From Microvenator marinus (GTDB taxonomy: Bacteria; Myxococcota_A; Bradymonadia; Bradymonadales; Bradymonadaceae): a DNA stretch of 64,000 bases. The stretch's first letter is position 1. The number at the start of each line of letters is the position of its first letter. The translations under genes and the position numbers were made by a program. The stretch is taken from NCBI RefSeq assembly GCF_007993755.1, contig NZ_CP042467.1:1898001-1962000 (forward strand), read 5' to 3'. The notes below the pieces were generated by a model. The model saw nothing but the letters and a program-made list of their open reading frames with translations. It made no database searches and was not told where the DNA came from. This document shows positions 19,764 to 28,249 of this stretch, piece after piece.

Positions 19764-19792
19764 TTGGCGAACCATTATGTCCACGTTACAAT
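19764..19792 (+). promoter_or_regulatory. Possible sigma-70 promoter
   Basis: TTGGCG (19764-19769), 17-base spacer, TACAAT (19787-19792). Transcription from near 19799 would favour ATG 19837 as the start of the TPR protein. By eye only. Confidence 0.35.
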
Positions 19793-19836
19793 CCACACCT
19801 GTTAAGTCGCCGTCTGTACCTTTGGAGTCGGACTTC

Positions 19837-20469
19837 ATGTCAAAGAGTCGCATAGAAATCGATTGGAGAAGAGCGCTGATTCCAATCTCATTGGCCATCA
19901 TGTTCTTGATGGTCTTTTACTTCAAGACACCGTTATGGGCACTCGCGCTCTTCATGCTCTGGATGCCGATCTACTACCTCGCCTACCCGTGGTACTTGCG
20001 AAAACGATGGCTAAATTTTGAGCGTGAATTCGCGTTTCATTTCCAGCAGCGAAACTTCAAGACCCTGCTGCAATTTTATCGCGACAACTGGTTTTTGCGA
20101 AAATTTGGACCGCGCGCCGAGATGCTCACAAAGCTCTCACTGATCTACTCAGGAATGGAGAAATACAGAGAGGCAGAACAGGTGCTTGAACAAGCCATCG
20201 AGCTGACACCGTCCACGCACCGCGACAGGCTCTACTACAATCTTGCGAACGTGAAATACGAGCTCGGCAAGTACGATGAAGCTGAGCAGATGTACAAAGC
20301 CCTGAATCGCGGGACGCCCTTTGGTCAGACGGTTCGTGTGCAGCTCGCGCTAATCGATCTACAGCGAGGGCGCTCGGTGGCCGCTGCAAAAAAGACCCTG
20401 CAAACCGAACTCGAAAACTCAACGGGAGTACTCAAAACTCGAATCACTGACGCCTTGAGCCGCGCTTAG
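19837..20469 (+). CDS. TPR-containing membrane protein
   Basis: A 210-residue protein. Two membrane segments lie near the N-terminus (ALIPISLAIMFLMVFYF and WALALFMLWMPIYYLAYPWYL), then a charged stretch and about three tetratricopeptide repeats (AEMLTKLSLIYSGMEKYREA, LYYNLANVKYELGKYDEA, and a degenerate third). TPRs mediate protein-protein binding. With two membrane helices the TPR part probably faces the cytoplasm. I chose ATG 19837 for its GGAG upstream and the possible promoter just before; ATG 19777 would add 20 residues of Ser/Pro-rich sequence and cannot be excluded. It is divergent from the beta-CASP-like gene. No specific partner is indicated. Confidence 0.8.
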   Translation: MSKSRIEIDWRRALIPISLAIMFLMVFYFKTPLWALALFMLWMPIYYLAYPWYLRKRWLNFEREFAFHFQQRNFKTLLQFYRDNWFLRKFGPRAEMLTKLSLIYSGMEKYREAEQVLEQAIELTPSTHRDRLYYNLANVKYELGKYDEAEQMYKALNRGTPFGQTVRVQLALIDLQRGRSVAAAKKTLQTELENSTGVLKTRITDALSRA

Positions 20470-20480
20470 TCTAGGCCCGC

Positions 20481-21569
20481 TCAATCAGGAAGCGCACCCA
20501 TTCTCACGGCCACTTCAGCGTCCTGATTTCCACGTCGAATCTTAACCTTGACGTCTTCGCCAACCCCGATATTACCTGCAACCCAGGCTAGCTGGTCGGC
20601 GTCCGTGATCTCGGAGTCTTGGATCGACAAGATGATATCTCCCGGCCTTAGTTGCGCTGCATCTGCAGGTCCGCCGCGAACGATACGAGTCACAAGAGCC
20701 CCCTCTTTCTCAACTCCTAACTCCTTGGCGAGTCTCTCAGGAACCTCTTCTACGTAGATACCGAGCCAGCTTCGCTCAACACGGCCTTTTTCGAGCTTCG
20801 GCAAAAGCTCCTTGACCATGTTGATCGGAATCGCAAAGCCGATGCCCTGAGCACCGGCGTTTACGGCAGTATTGATGCCAACGACCTCACCCTTGAGGTT
20901 GATGAGCGCGCCCCCGCTGTTGCCGGGATTGATAGAGGCATCGGTCTGGATGAAGTCCTGATACCTCATATCACCAAGTGGAATCTGTTTTCGGCCCGTT
21001 GCGCTGACGATTCCGGCTGTCACAGTGCTGGTCAAACCGAGCGGATTTCCAATCGCCACCACCCAATCACCCACGCGCAACTGGTCCGAGTCAGCGAGTT
21101 TAAGCGCCGGAAGATCTTTTGCTTCTTCGAGCTCTAGCAACGCGAGGTCAGTTTTCGGGTCATCTCCAACCACGCGCGCCTTAAAGCGACGCTCGTCGAA
21201 CAAGCGCACTTCAATCTCACTGGCCCCGGCGATGACATGATGATTCGTCAAGACGCGGCCGGACGGGTCGATGAGGAAGCCCGATCCAAGACTCTCGCGT
21301 GAGCGCTCCTCAGGCACCATACCCGGAAAGGCAAAAGGATGAGGGCGAGTTCTGATTTTGGTTCGCGTGAAAATGTTGACGACTGCGGGCCTTGCTCCCT
21401 CGACCACATCAGCGAATGTGGGAGGAGCACCGGCCACGGGAGGGGCCGGTGGGGCCGACGCATTAGGTGCAGGGGCATCCGACGCAAGGGGTGCGGATTG
21501 GGGCTCTTCAGCTGCGCTCTGGCAGGCAGCGAGCCCGAGGCTAAACATCAATAAGACCAAAGATCGCAT
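20481..21569 (-). CDS. HtrA/DegP-like serine protease lipoprotein
   Basis: A 362-residue envelope protease of the HtrA (S1C) family that degrades misfolded proteins. The signal MRSLVLLMFSLGLAACQ has a lipobox Cys16, so it is lipid-anchored, followed by an Ala/Pro linker. The trypsin-like domain has the catalytic triad H111 (TNHHVI), D141 (KTDLALL) and S218 (NPGNSGG). One PDZ domain follows (RSWLGIYVEEVPE to IRRGNQDAEVAVRM), as in DegS rather than two-PDZ DegP. Length fits the one-PDZ class. AGGAGG lies 8 bases before the ATG. It is the third gene of a likely operon with the 55-residue protein and DUF1844 gene (gaps 30 and 28 bases). Confidence 0.93.
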   Translation of the reverse strand: MRSLVLLMFSLGLAACQSAAEEPQSAPLASDAPAPNASAPPAPPVAGAPPTFADVVEGARPAVVNIFTRTKIRTRPHPFAFPGMVPEERSRESLGSGFLIDPSGRVLTNHHVIAGASEIEVRLFDERRFKARVVGDDPKTDLALLELEEAKDLPALKLADSDQLRVGDWVVAIGNPLGLTSTVTAGIVSATGRKQIPLGDMRYQDFIQTDASINPGNSGGALINLKGEVVGINTAVNAGAQGIGFAIPINMVKELLPKLEKGRVERSWLGIYVEEVPERLAKELGVEKEGALVTRIVRGGPADAAQLRPGDIILSIQDSEITDADQLAWVAGNIGVGEDVKVKIRRGNQDAEVAVRMGALPD

Positions 21570-21597
21570 CTCAATCGCCTCCTATTTCAAAATTTCT

Positions 21598-21933
21598 TCA
21601 CCTCGACTCAACGATGGCGATGCGTAATTCATACAATAAACCTCCAAGAAGCTTTTCTTCTTCCTTGTCGAGGTTTCCTTTCGTCTTTTCACCCAACATT
21701 TCCAAGATCTCTACGATTTGGCTCGCCGCATCGATATCCGGCTCCATCTGCCCAAAAGCAGGGTCCTGAATCTTGCCCAGGCTAACGTAAGCGCTGGTTC
21801 CGAGGCTCATGACGAAATCGCCAAAGGCGAGTTTCGGGTTCGATGGCTCCTGGGTCGGAATGTAGACTCCTGCATTATCTCCAAGCGTCTGGGGCTCTGC
21901 AGATACCTTTCGCTTATCGGATTCTTCCGCCAT
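21598..21933 (-). CDS. DUF1844 domain protein
   Basis: A 111-residue cytoplasmic protein. The conserved DUF1844 features are visible: FGDFVMSLGTSAYVSLG, then MEPDIDAASQIVEILEMLGEKTKGNLDKEEEKLL with the KTKGNL hallmark, then LYELRI. The family is common in Deltaproteobacteria and Acidobacteria; its role is not known. It has a near-perfect ribosome site (AAGGAGG, 5-6 bases before ATG). It lies between the 55-residue protein gene and the HtrA gene. Confidence 0.9.
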   Translation of the reverse strand: MAEESDKRKVSAEPQTLGDNAGVYIPTQEPSNPKLAFGDFVMSLGTSAYVSLGKIQDPAFGQMEPDIDAASQIVEILEMLGEKTKGNLDKEEEKLLGGLLYELRIAIVESR

Positions 21934-21963
21934 CTCTCCTCCTTAAGAAGCCATCAACGTGAC

Positions 21964-22131
21964 TTACTTCGCTTTATTGTAGACGCCCTTCTCGAATTTC
22001 GCTTCGATCTTGGTCGACTGGTCTTCCGCATCCTCAAGGCTCTTCAAGTACTTATCGTACTCTTCTTTCGTGATCAGGTTTTGATCGAGTTTTCGCTCGA
22101 GGGTACGAATATCAAATTTGTGCTCTTCCAT
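21964..22131 (-). CDS. Small 55-residue protein, SHOCT-like
   Basis: A short gene starting MEEHKFDIRTLERKL and ending VYNKAK. ATG (22129-22131) has GGAG with a 7-base spacer (CGGAGATAAAG). Its centre, RKLDQNLITKEEYDKYLKSL, resembles the SHOCT short helical motif (a Leu-x-x-G-x-IT-x-EEY pattern), though the Gly is Asn here. It is highly charged and cytoplasmic. It is the first gene of an apparent operon with DUF1844 and HtrA (30-base gap). Its function is not known. Codon structure, ribosome site and operon position support it as a real gene. Confidence 0.78.
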   Translation of the reverse strand: MEEHKFDIRTLERKLDQNLITKEEYDKYLKSLEDAEDQSTKIEAKFEKGVYNKAK

Positions 22132-22160
22132 CTTTATCTCCGTAAGAAAACGACCCCGCT

Positions 22161-22188
22161 AATATAATAACGAAAGGCACAAGAGCAA
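22161..22188 (-). promoter_or_regulatory. Possible sigma-70 promoter for the 55-aa/DUF1844/HtrA operon
   Basis: On the minus strand TTGCTC (22188-22183), 16-base spacer, TATATT (22166-22161), about 30 bases upstream of the ATG at 22131. The -10 is good (5/6), the -35 weak. By eye only. Confidence 0.35.
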
Positions 22189-22274
22189 GTGCGCATATTC
22201 TCGCCGTGGTTCAATTTTTGCACCTCTGAGCGCGCTTTTGAATCCTGTGCAGATACTAACACGGGTGTCTTAGC

Positions 22275-22302
22275 TTGAGAAAAACCCGGAAATCACTATG
22301 TT
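22275..22302 (+). promoter_or_regulatory. Possible sigma-70 promoter for the matrixin gene pair
   Basis: TTGAGA (22275-22280), 16-base spacer, TATGTT (22297-22302), about 50 bases upstream of ATG 22351. -35 matches 5 of 6 consensus bases. By eye only. Confidence 0.4.
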
Positions 22303-22350
22303 GGTCGTCGCATTTGCCTAAAAGAGAAGCTGAGTCGCTTAGGAGTTGAG

Positions 22351-22941
22351 ATGAAAGGAAGTTTGAAGTTCATAAGGCGTAAGACCTTGTTTGTCGCCGC
22401 CCTTCTGAGCCTATTCATGTTGGTCGCCCCCAATCTTTCCGCCACCGTCATGAAGTATCTGGGGGTCGCCGATTTGGTCGAAGCCTCGGACGTGGTGGTG
22501 GTCGCTAAAGTGCAGAAGAAAGAATTCAGCACGGATAAGAACGGGGACCTCGTCACGAATGTAACGGTAGTCCCGTCGAGGACCCTGCTCGGTGAGGAAG
22601 CCAAGACCCTGACGTTCCAGCAATGGGGCGGCGAGACCGAACTCAAACAATCCAAAGTTCCCGGCGATGCTCGATTCGAGGTCGGTGAAGAGGCCGTCCT
22701 CTTTTTACGCAAGGCCGATATGGAGCCTGGACTTTTCCTCACCGCGCTCGGCCAGTCCAAATATCAGATCAGTCGTGGTGATGGTGGCGCAACCGCCACG
22801 AGAGAGCTCGACGACATCTCGTTCCTGAGAGATGGCGGTGGGCCCACCAAGATCGAACACCTTCCTTCTGAGGTCGTGAAATTGGACACGCTCCTTTCGC
22901 AGATTGAGACCGTCGCAAAAGCAAAGAAGGAGGCGAAATGA
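22351..22941 (+). CDS. Exported hypothetical protein upstream of metalloprotease
   Basis: A 196-residue protein with a signal peptide (RRKTLFVAALLSLFMLVAPNLSA). The mature part is beta-rich (ASDVVVVAKVQKKEF, VTNVTVVPSRTLLGEEAKTLTFQQWG, EAVLFLRKADMEPG) and ends in a Lys/Glu-rich helix. The DVVVxAxV...G pattern followed by F.VGEE.vlFL resembles small secreted proteins often found before metalloproteases, but I cannot name a family. Start ATG 22351 has TAGGAG about 6 bases upstream (TTAGGAGTTGAG). Its stop overlaps the next start (ATGA at 22938), so it is translationally coupled to the matrixin. It could be an inhibitor, chaperone or substrate partner of that enzyme; this is inference. Confidence 0.78.
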   Translation: MKGSLKFIRRKTLFVAALLSLFMLVAPNLSATVMKYLGVADLVEASDVVVVAKVQKKEFSTDKNGDLVTNVTVVPSRTLLGEEAKTLTFQQWGGETELKQSKVPGDARFEVGEEAVLFLRKADMEPGLFLTALGQSKYQISRGDGGATATRELDDISFLRDGGGPTKIEHLPSEVVKLDTLLSQIETVAKAKKEAK

Positions 22942-24374
22942 AACGGATTCTCCTGACCCTTTTGTTGGCCCTTTTCATCCCGTCTGGGGCGTCCGCGTAC
23001 ACGTTCCTCTACACTTGCGGCCCCACATGGACCAACCTTCCGATCACCTACTACATCAATCAGGTGGGCTCGGATAACATGCCATTCTCTACGCTAGAGA
23101 ACCTCATTGAGGACTCGTACGTCGCGTGGGAAGCGCCCTGCTGCTCACGGTTCCGAGCTCAGTATGGCGGGCCTACCCAACTCACAGCCGTGAACAACAA
23201 TCAGCGCATTGTGTTGAGCTGGGAAGAAAACCAGTGGGACCCTAGATTCGGAAGCGCCAATGTGACTATTGGCGTGACCCTGACTTCGGTTTGGAATGAT
23301 TGCACCATCGCCGAGGCGCCGATTCTTTTTAACGGCGTGGGCTTCCAATTCACTACCAATGGCGGCGGTACGGACTTGCAAAGCATCGCCACCCACGAAA
23401 TCGGCCACATGCTCGGCCTTGCACACTCCTCGGTTTTTGAGGCCACGATGTACGCCTCGTACATCGGAGGCAGCGGCGCCCGAACATTGCACCAAGACGA
23501 TACCAACGGCGTATGTGCGCTCTACAACAAGCCTTGTACGTGTGTGACGAGCAACGATTGTGCGGAAGGCGATATTTGCCAGAACGGTTTGTGCCGAAAC
23601 GTGCCATGTACATCTGATGCGAATTGCCAAACCGGACTTGAGTGCAACACGTCGAACGGCCGATGCGAAGTTCCTCCGTGCACAAGCGATGCGGCCTGTG
23701 GTGCTGGATTCGTCTGTAAACCTGACGGCGAATGCGAAGCCAATTGCACCGTCTGCAAAGAGTGTGAAAGCAACAACGACTGTGGCGCCAACGCTGTTTG
23801 TACCCAAAGCGGACGCTGCGTGGTCTTCTGCCAACAAGGCGGTCTCTGCCCTGGCGACTCCGAGTGCTACGACGTGCAAGGCAACTACGTCTGCCTCAAC
23901 GCTAACGCCGATACCGCAGGTATTTGCCCGGACGGCTACGTGTGTATCGAAGAATCAGAGTGCACCTCAGATTCTCAGTGTAACGCGGGAGACTCGTGTG
24001 TGCTTGGTAAATGCGAAGGCCCATGTGCCGATATTGAATGCCCAAGCGGACAGGTTTGCCGTGACTCACGCTGCTATCCAGATCTTCCAGAGAACAATAA
24101 CAACAACCCGAACCCTAACAATAGCAACAACACAACGGGCGAGACGAATACGGGCGATACCACGACAGATCCTACGGATCCCACCGATCCCGGAAACAAT
24201 GTAGATGAGCCGAATAATAGTAACGGCAACTCTCAGACGGACGACCCTGTTGTGGTGATTCTGGAGAAGCAATCTAAGAGCGATGGTTGCACCAGCGCAG
24301 CTGGTCAGGCGAATCTGCCCTTGTTCCTCTTGGCTTTGGGCTTCCTCTTGCGACGTCGCCGTTCTCTTATCTGA
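22938..24374 (+). CDS. Matrixin-family metalloprotease with sorting tail
   Basis: A 478-residue secreted zinc protease. The signal peptide MKRILLTLLLALFIPSGASA is followed by a catalytic domain (20-195) with HEIGHMLGLAHS, the metzincin zinc-binding motif HExxHxxGxxH. A Met follows it (TMYAS), the Met-turn. Residues 200-380 are Cys-rich repeats (CTSDANCQTGLECNTSNGRC and similar, EGF/Dickkopf-like). A low-complexity Asn/Pro/Thr linker leads to a C-terminal Cys, hydrophobic helix (PLFLLALGFLL) and RRRR, a MYXO-CTERM-like sorting signal for the surface. Probably acts on extracellular protein, perhaps prey. Coupled to the preceding gene; overlaps the convergent phosphoesterase gene by 8 bases. Confidence 0.93.
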   Translation: MKRILLTLLLALFIPSGASAYTFLYTCGPTWTNLPITYYINQVGSDNMPFSTLENLIEDSYVAWEAPCCSRFRAQYGGPTQLTAVNNNQRIVLSWEENQWDPRFGSANVTIGVTLTSVWNDCTIAEAPILFNGVGFQFTTNGGGTDLQSIATHEIGHMLGLAHSSVFEATMYASYIGGSGARTLHQDDTNGVCALYNKPCTCVTSNDCAEGDICQNGLCRNVPCTSDANCQTGLECNTSNGRCEVPPCTSDAACGAGFVCKPDGECEANCTVCKECESNNDCGANAVCTQSGRCVVFCQQGGLCPGDSECYDVQGNYVCLNANADTAGICPDGYVCIEESECTSDSQCNAGDSCVLGKCEGPCADIECPSGQVCRDSRCYPDLPENNNNNPNPNNSNNTTGETNTGDTTTDPTDPTDPGNNVDEPNNSNGNSQTDDPVVVILEKQSKSDGCTSAAGQANLPLFLLALGFLLRRRRSLI

Positions 24375-25233
24375 CGACCGACTCGTTCGCCGACGAGATC
24401 AATTCAAGTTCGGGGTGTGGTCCATACGAGAGTTCAAAGAACGTGAGCTCGGGCTTCGCTCTGATGCGCCACGGCCAGCTTGCGCTTCCCAACCCTCGGC
24501 TGATGTAAAGTACGGCGTTCTCCAAGATATATGGGCCGGCAAAGAGCTTGGTGCCCATTCTCTCCGCCAGCGCGTTGGTCAGCCGCGGGATATTGAACTG
24601 GAATCCGTGAGTGTGGCCGCTGAGAATCAGATGAGCGCCGTGGTCGGCACAATCCCACGATGCCGCGGGGACATGATTGAGCGTGAGGCAAAATTGTTCA
24701 GGATCCACACCGTCAAAAGCCTTTGGGACGTCCGCGTGTTTGGTAACGAGATCGTCAACGCCAACAAGACTGATATCGACACCTCGCAGGTTCAGAACCA
24801 GGTTCTCGTTGGTCAGGAGCGGTACCTCGTACTTTTGAAACGCCTGCCTCGCGAGCTCGGTGCTCGTCCAATGATCATGATTGCCGAGCACGGCAAATGC
24901 GGGGGAGTCGAACGCCCTAAACTCGGCAACACATGGGTCTAAATCCAGTTTAGAATAGCCAACATAATCGCCCGTCAGCGCCACAACATCAGGCTTCTGA
25001 GCATTCACGTAGGATACGACCTGCCGCATATGTTGAGCTTTGACCCATCGGCCCATATGTACGTCTGTCACTTGCGCAACAAGCGCCCCCTCCAAGTCCG
25101 ATGAAATACGGGGATGGCGCAGTTTGAAGCGATTAATTTCGAGGGTCTTTAGCGGGTTGATCATGAAATCTCGGGAATCAAGTCGACTTAACATACGTTG
25201 CACTCGCCCGGCTGTGAACACCTTGGTATTCAC
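24367..25233 (-). CDS. Metallophosphoesterase (YaeI-like)
   Basis: A 288-residue calcineurin-type phosphoesterase. Metal-binding motifs appear in order: TDVHMGR (motif I), GDYVG (II), GNHDHW (III), NHVP (IV), SGHTHGFQ (V). It resembles the YaeI/YkuE class, which acts on phospholipid or phosphoester substrates at the membrane. I see no clear signal peptide or membrane helix, so it may be cytoplasmic or peripheral. ATG at 25233. It lies divergent from the XPB helicase gene and convergent with the matrixin gene, so it is probably a single-gene transcript. Substrate unknown. Confidence 0.88.
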   Translation of the reverse strand: MNTKVFTAGRVQRMLSRLDSRDFMINPLKTLEINRFKLRHPRISSDLEGALVAQVTDVHMGRWVKAQHMRQVVSYVNAQKPDVVALTGDYVGYSKLDLDPCVAEFRAFDSPAFAVLGNHDHWTSTELARQAFQKYEVPLLTNENLVLNLRGVDISLVGVDDLVTKHADVPKAFDGVDPEQFCLTLNHVPAASWDCADHGAHLILSGHTHGFQFNIPRLTNALAERMGTKLFAGPYILENAVLYISRGLGSASWPWRIRAKPELTFFELSYGPHPELELISSANESVVR

Positions 25234-25293
25234 GGTTGATTGATCGGCGGATTTCTGAAAAAACGTCCGCGCCCCCTATTGGCAAGGCTATTG

Positions 25294-26991
25294 ATGTCAT
25301 TTCACCCTGAAAATCCACTTATTGTCCAATCGGACCGAACAATTCTCTTGGAGACTGCGAGTCCCAGGTTTGAAGAGGCGAGAGATGCTCTCTCGCTCTT
25401 TGCCGAGATTGTGAAGTCCCCGGAACATATCCACACGTACCGTGTGACACCGCTATCCCTTTGGAATGCGGCCGCGCTTGGCGCGACCCCTGAGGAGGTC
25501 AAAGAGACTCTTCTCAATCTGAGCAAGTACGAAGTTCCAGCGAACCTAAATTCGGACGTTGAGGACTTCATGGCCCGCTACGGGCGCCTGAAACTCATCA
25601 AGGAAGGCGACGAGCTCTTCTTGATTTCGGAAGACGAAGCTCTCTTAATCGAGATTTCTCGTCAGAAGTCGGTCATCCCTCACCTCGTGGACCCACCTGC
25701 GGCGGGAAAGCTCGAGGAGCGACGCCTCAAGGTTAAGGGCGAGGAACGTGGGTTAATCAAGAGCGCCCTGATTCGAGTCGGGTTCCCGGTAGAGGATTTG
25801 GCCGGTTATACGCCCGGCACTCCGATGGATGTGGACCTTCGAGAGACTTCACTCGAGGGGGAAGCATTCGGCCTGCGCGACTACCAAAACGAAGCGGTTG
25901 GCGCATTCTGGGCAGGAGGCAGCGAGCGTGGAGGAAGCGGCACCATCGTGCTCCCTTGCGGAGCCGGAAAGACGGTTGTGGGTATCGGAGCAATGGCTTC
26001 GGTTAAAGCCCATACGCTCGTGCTCACCACCAACGTGACGGCGTTGAGGCAATGGCGTGACGAGATTCTGGACAAATCCGACCTCGACCCTGAGGACGTG
26101 GGTGAGTACAGCGGGGACAAGAAAGAGGTTAAGCCGGTCACGATCACCACTTACCAGATGCTGACTTATCGACCGTCAAAGGACGAACCTTTTAAGCACT
26201 TCCATCTCTTCAACGAAGCTGATTGGGGCTTGATTATTTACGACGAGGTTCACCTCCTGCCCGCACCCGTCTTTAGGGCCGTTGCAAATCTTCAGAGCCG
26301 AAGGCGGCTTGGACTAACGGCAACGCTCGTCCGCGAAGACGGCAAAGAAGAGGAGGTCTTCAGCCTTATTGGCCCGAAGAAGTACGACGTTCCGTGGCGT
26401 GTTCTGGAGAAGCGCGGATACATCGCTTCTGCGACGTGTACCGAGATCCGCGTACCGTTTCCAGATGACGACCTTCGCCTCGACTACGCTATCGCCGAGT
26501 CCAGAGATAAGTACCGGATCGCCGCTTGTAATCCCGGAAAGAATCAGGTCGTTAATCGCCTGCTAAAAGAGCATGAAAAAGATCAAGTGCTGATCATCGG
26601 GCAATACCTGGATCAACTCCATGAGATCGCTGAGATGACCGGTGCCCCCGTGATTACGGGTCAAACGCCGCAGGCGCAGCGCGACATTCTCTACGAGAAG
26701 TTCAGAAAGGGCGAGGAACCCGTGCTGGTGGTGAGTAAGGTCGCGAACTTCGCGGTCGATTTGCCGGACGCCAACGTTGCGATTCAGGTCAGCGGTACCT
26801 TTGGCTCTCGCCAAGAGGAAGCGCAGCGTCTCGGGCGTGTGCTTCGACCCAAGAAGAATGCGAATACGGCTTCGTTCTACACGATTGTCACGCGCGACTC
26901 CTCAGAGCAGGATTTCTCGAATAAGCGACAACTCTTTCTGACCGAGCAAGGGTATCGCTACAAGATCGAGACCGTGGAACTTGACTCCTGA
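25294..26991 (+). CDS. XPB-type DNA helicase
   Basis: A 565-residue superfamily 2 helicase resembling bacterial and archaeal XPB. Walker A is LPCGAGKT, motif II YDEVHLLP (DEVH), motif III LTATLVREDG with the RED motif typical of XPB, and motif VI QRLGRVLRPK. The N-terminal ~180 residues (LIVQSDRTILLET, RYGRLKLI) match the damage-recognition-like region of XPB. XPB helicases unwind DNA around damage in nucleotide excision repair; the bacterial role is less clear, probably DNA repair. ATG 25294 with AAGG upstream was chosen; a TTG at 25240 would add a basic N-terminal stretch with no family counterpart. No nuclease gene (such as a Bax1-like partner) is adjacent. Confidence 0.92.
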   Translation: MSFHPENPLIVQSDRTILLETASPRFEEARDALSLFAEIVKSPEHIHTYRVTPLSLWNAAALGATPEEVKETLLNLSKYEVPANLNSDVEDFMARYGRLKLIKEGDELFLISEDEALLIEISRQKSVIPHLVDPPAAGKLEERRLKVKGEERGLIKSALIRVGFPVEDLAGYTPGTPMDVDLRETSLEGEAFGLRDYQNEAVGAFWAGGSERGGSGTIVLPCGAGKTVVGIGAMASVKAHTLVLTTNVTALRQWRDEILDKSDLDPEDVGEYSGDKKEVKPVTITTYQMLTYRPSKDEPFKHFHLFNEADWGLIIYDEVHLLPAPVFRAVANLQSRRRLGLTATLVREDGKEEEVFSLIGPKKYDVPWRVLEKRGYIASATCTEIRVPFPDDDLRLDYAIAESRDKYRIAACNPGKNQVVNRLLKEHEKDQVLIIGQYLDQLHEIAEMTGAPVITGQTPQAQRDILYEKFRKGEEPVLVVSKVANFAVDLPDANVAIQVSGTFGSRQEEAQRLGRVLRPKKNANTASFYTIVTRDSSEQDFSNKRQLFLTEQGYRYKIETVELDS

Positions 26992-27068
26992 GTCAACTTC
27001 CGAGCGGTATTGCTTGAAGTTCCCCTTCCAAAAGGGCACAATTCTAGTGCCTCAACTCTCGGCAACTT

Positions 27069-28217
27069 ATGTCCGTAGACGCTACGCCAACCAATGAAAG
27101 ACTCGATGAGCCGCTTAAAATAGCAGGTGCGGGCGTGGTATTGGAGAACCGATGGAAGCTCGTGCGAAACCTCGCATCGGGTGGATACGGTGACGTTTGG
27201 TACGCCAACGAAGTTGAAGACGAAAAACCGGTTGCCATCAAGATCCTCAGGCATGATGCGGGGAACAACGACCCTGGGGCACTCGCCAGACTACGATTTG
27301 AGGCGGAGATTCTGGAGAGGATCAACCATCCGAATATCGTGCAAGTTTTCGGTTTTTTCGAGAGTCCTTACGGCTATTTTGTGGCGATGGAATACCTCGA
27401 TGGAAAGGCCATCGACCAGATTCTACAGAGTCACGGACCCATCGATCCGATTCGAGCGATCCCATTGATCGAACAAGTCTTGGATGCCCTTCAGGCCGCA
27501 CATGATCAGGGCGTGTTGCACCGAGACATCAAGCCAGAAAATATCATGGTGATGCCAGGCCCGCCCGAGGTAGCCAAGCTGCTTGACTTTGGAATTGCCA
27601 AGGGTCAGGAGAGTTTTAAGCAGGACGATAGTGGCGTCACGATGGTGCAAACGCGAGCCGGTGGATTCATGGGAACCCCGAGATACGCTGCGCCTGAGCA
27701 AGCTGTGGGCGATCCAATGGGGCCCTCATCCGACTTATTTGCTCTCGGACTTGTAACGTCTGAATGGCTCACAGGAGTAGGAAGGCTCGGGGGTAATCAC
27801 TCCGAAGTCATGCAACACCTGCTTGATGGGTCGCCAATTCGCGTGAGCGATTGCCCTGTGCAATGGCAACTTTGGCTCCAGAAGGTTCTGGATAAGAATC
27901 CGCAAAATCGTTTTCAAAGCGCCCGAGAGGCAAAAGAAGGACTCAGACTTGTGCGTGAGTTTGAAACCCTCGCACTCGACCTGCCTCCTCGACAGATCCG
28001 AAAGACCACACCACCGGCCTTTGGATCGCCACAATCGTCGCCTTCAAACCAGCTGCCACCACCCAATATGGTGACCAAGACAGCGCCACCGAATACTCGC
28101 GCGCCTGAAATCAAGGAGTCGAGCTGGGCGCCTACGCCCATCGACATTGCGATTGGCATTCTCTTGTTTTTCCTCGGAATGACGCTTACAACCGCGATTC
28201 TGCTCTTGATCGCTTAG
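27069..28217 (+). CDS. Ser/Thr protein kinase with C-terminal membrane helix
   Basis: A 382-residue Hanks-type kinase. Glycine loop LASGGYGDVW, lysine VAIKIL, catalytic loop HRDIKPENIM, DFG, and GTPRYAAPEQ are all intact, so it should be active. A proline-rich linker (residues ~295-350) leads to one membrane helix at the C-terminus (IDIAIGILLFFLGMTLTTAILLLI), leaving almost no periplasmic sensor domain. Signal input is therefore likely intracellular. ATG 27069. The next gene, rimK-like, starts 32 bases after it and may be co-transcribed. Confidence 0.92.
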   Translation: MSVDATPTNERLDEPLKIAGAGVVLENRWKLVRNLASGGYGDVWYANEVEDEKPVAIKILRHDAGNNDPGALARLRFEAEILERINHPNIVQVFGFFESPYGYFVAMEYLDGKAIDQILQSHGPIDPIRAIPLIEQVLDALQAAHDQGVLHRDIKPENIMVMPGPPEVAKLLDFGIAKGQESFKQDDSGVTMVQTRAGGFMGTPRYAAPEQAVGDPMGPSSDLFALGLVTSEWLTGVGRLGGNHSEVMQHLLDGSPIRVSDCPVQWQLWLQKVLDKNPQNRFQSAREAKEGLRLVREFETLALDLPPRQIRKTTPPAFGSPQSSPSNQLPPPNMVTKTAPPNTRAPEIKESSWAPTPIDIAIGILLFFLGMTLTTAILLLIA

Positions 28218-28249
28218 AATCTTGTTCCCTTTGGATTGTAGGCCCGAAC

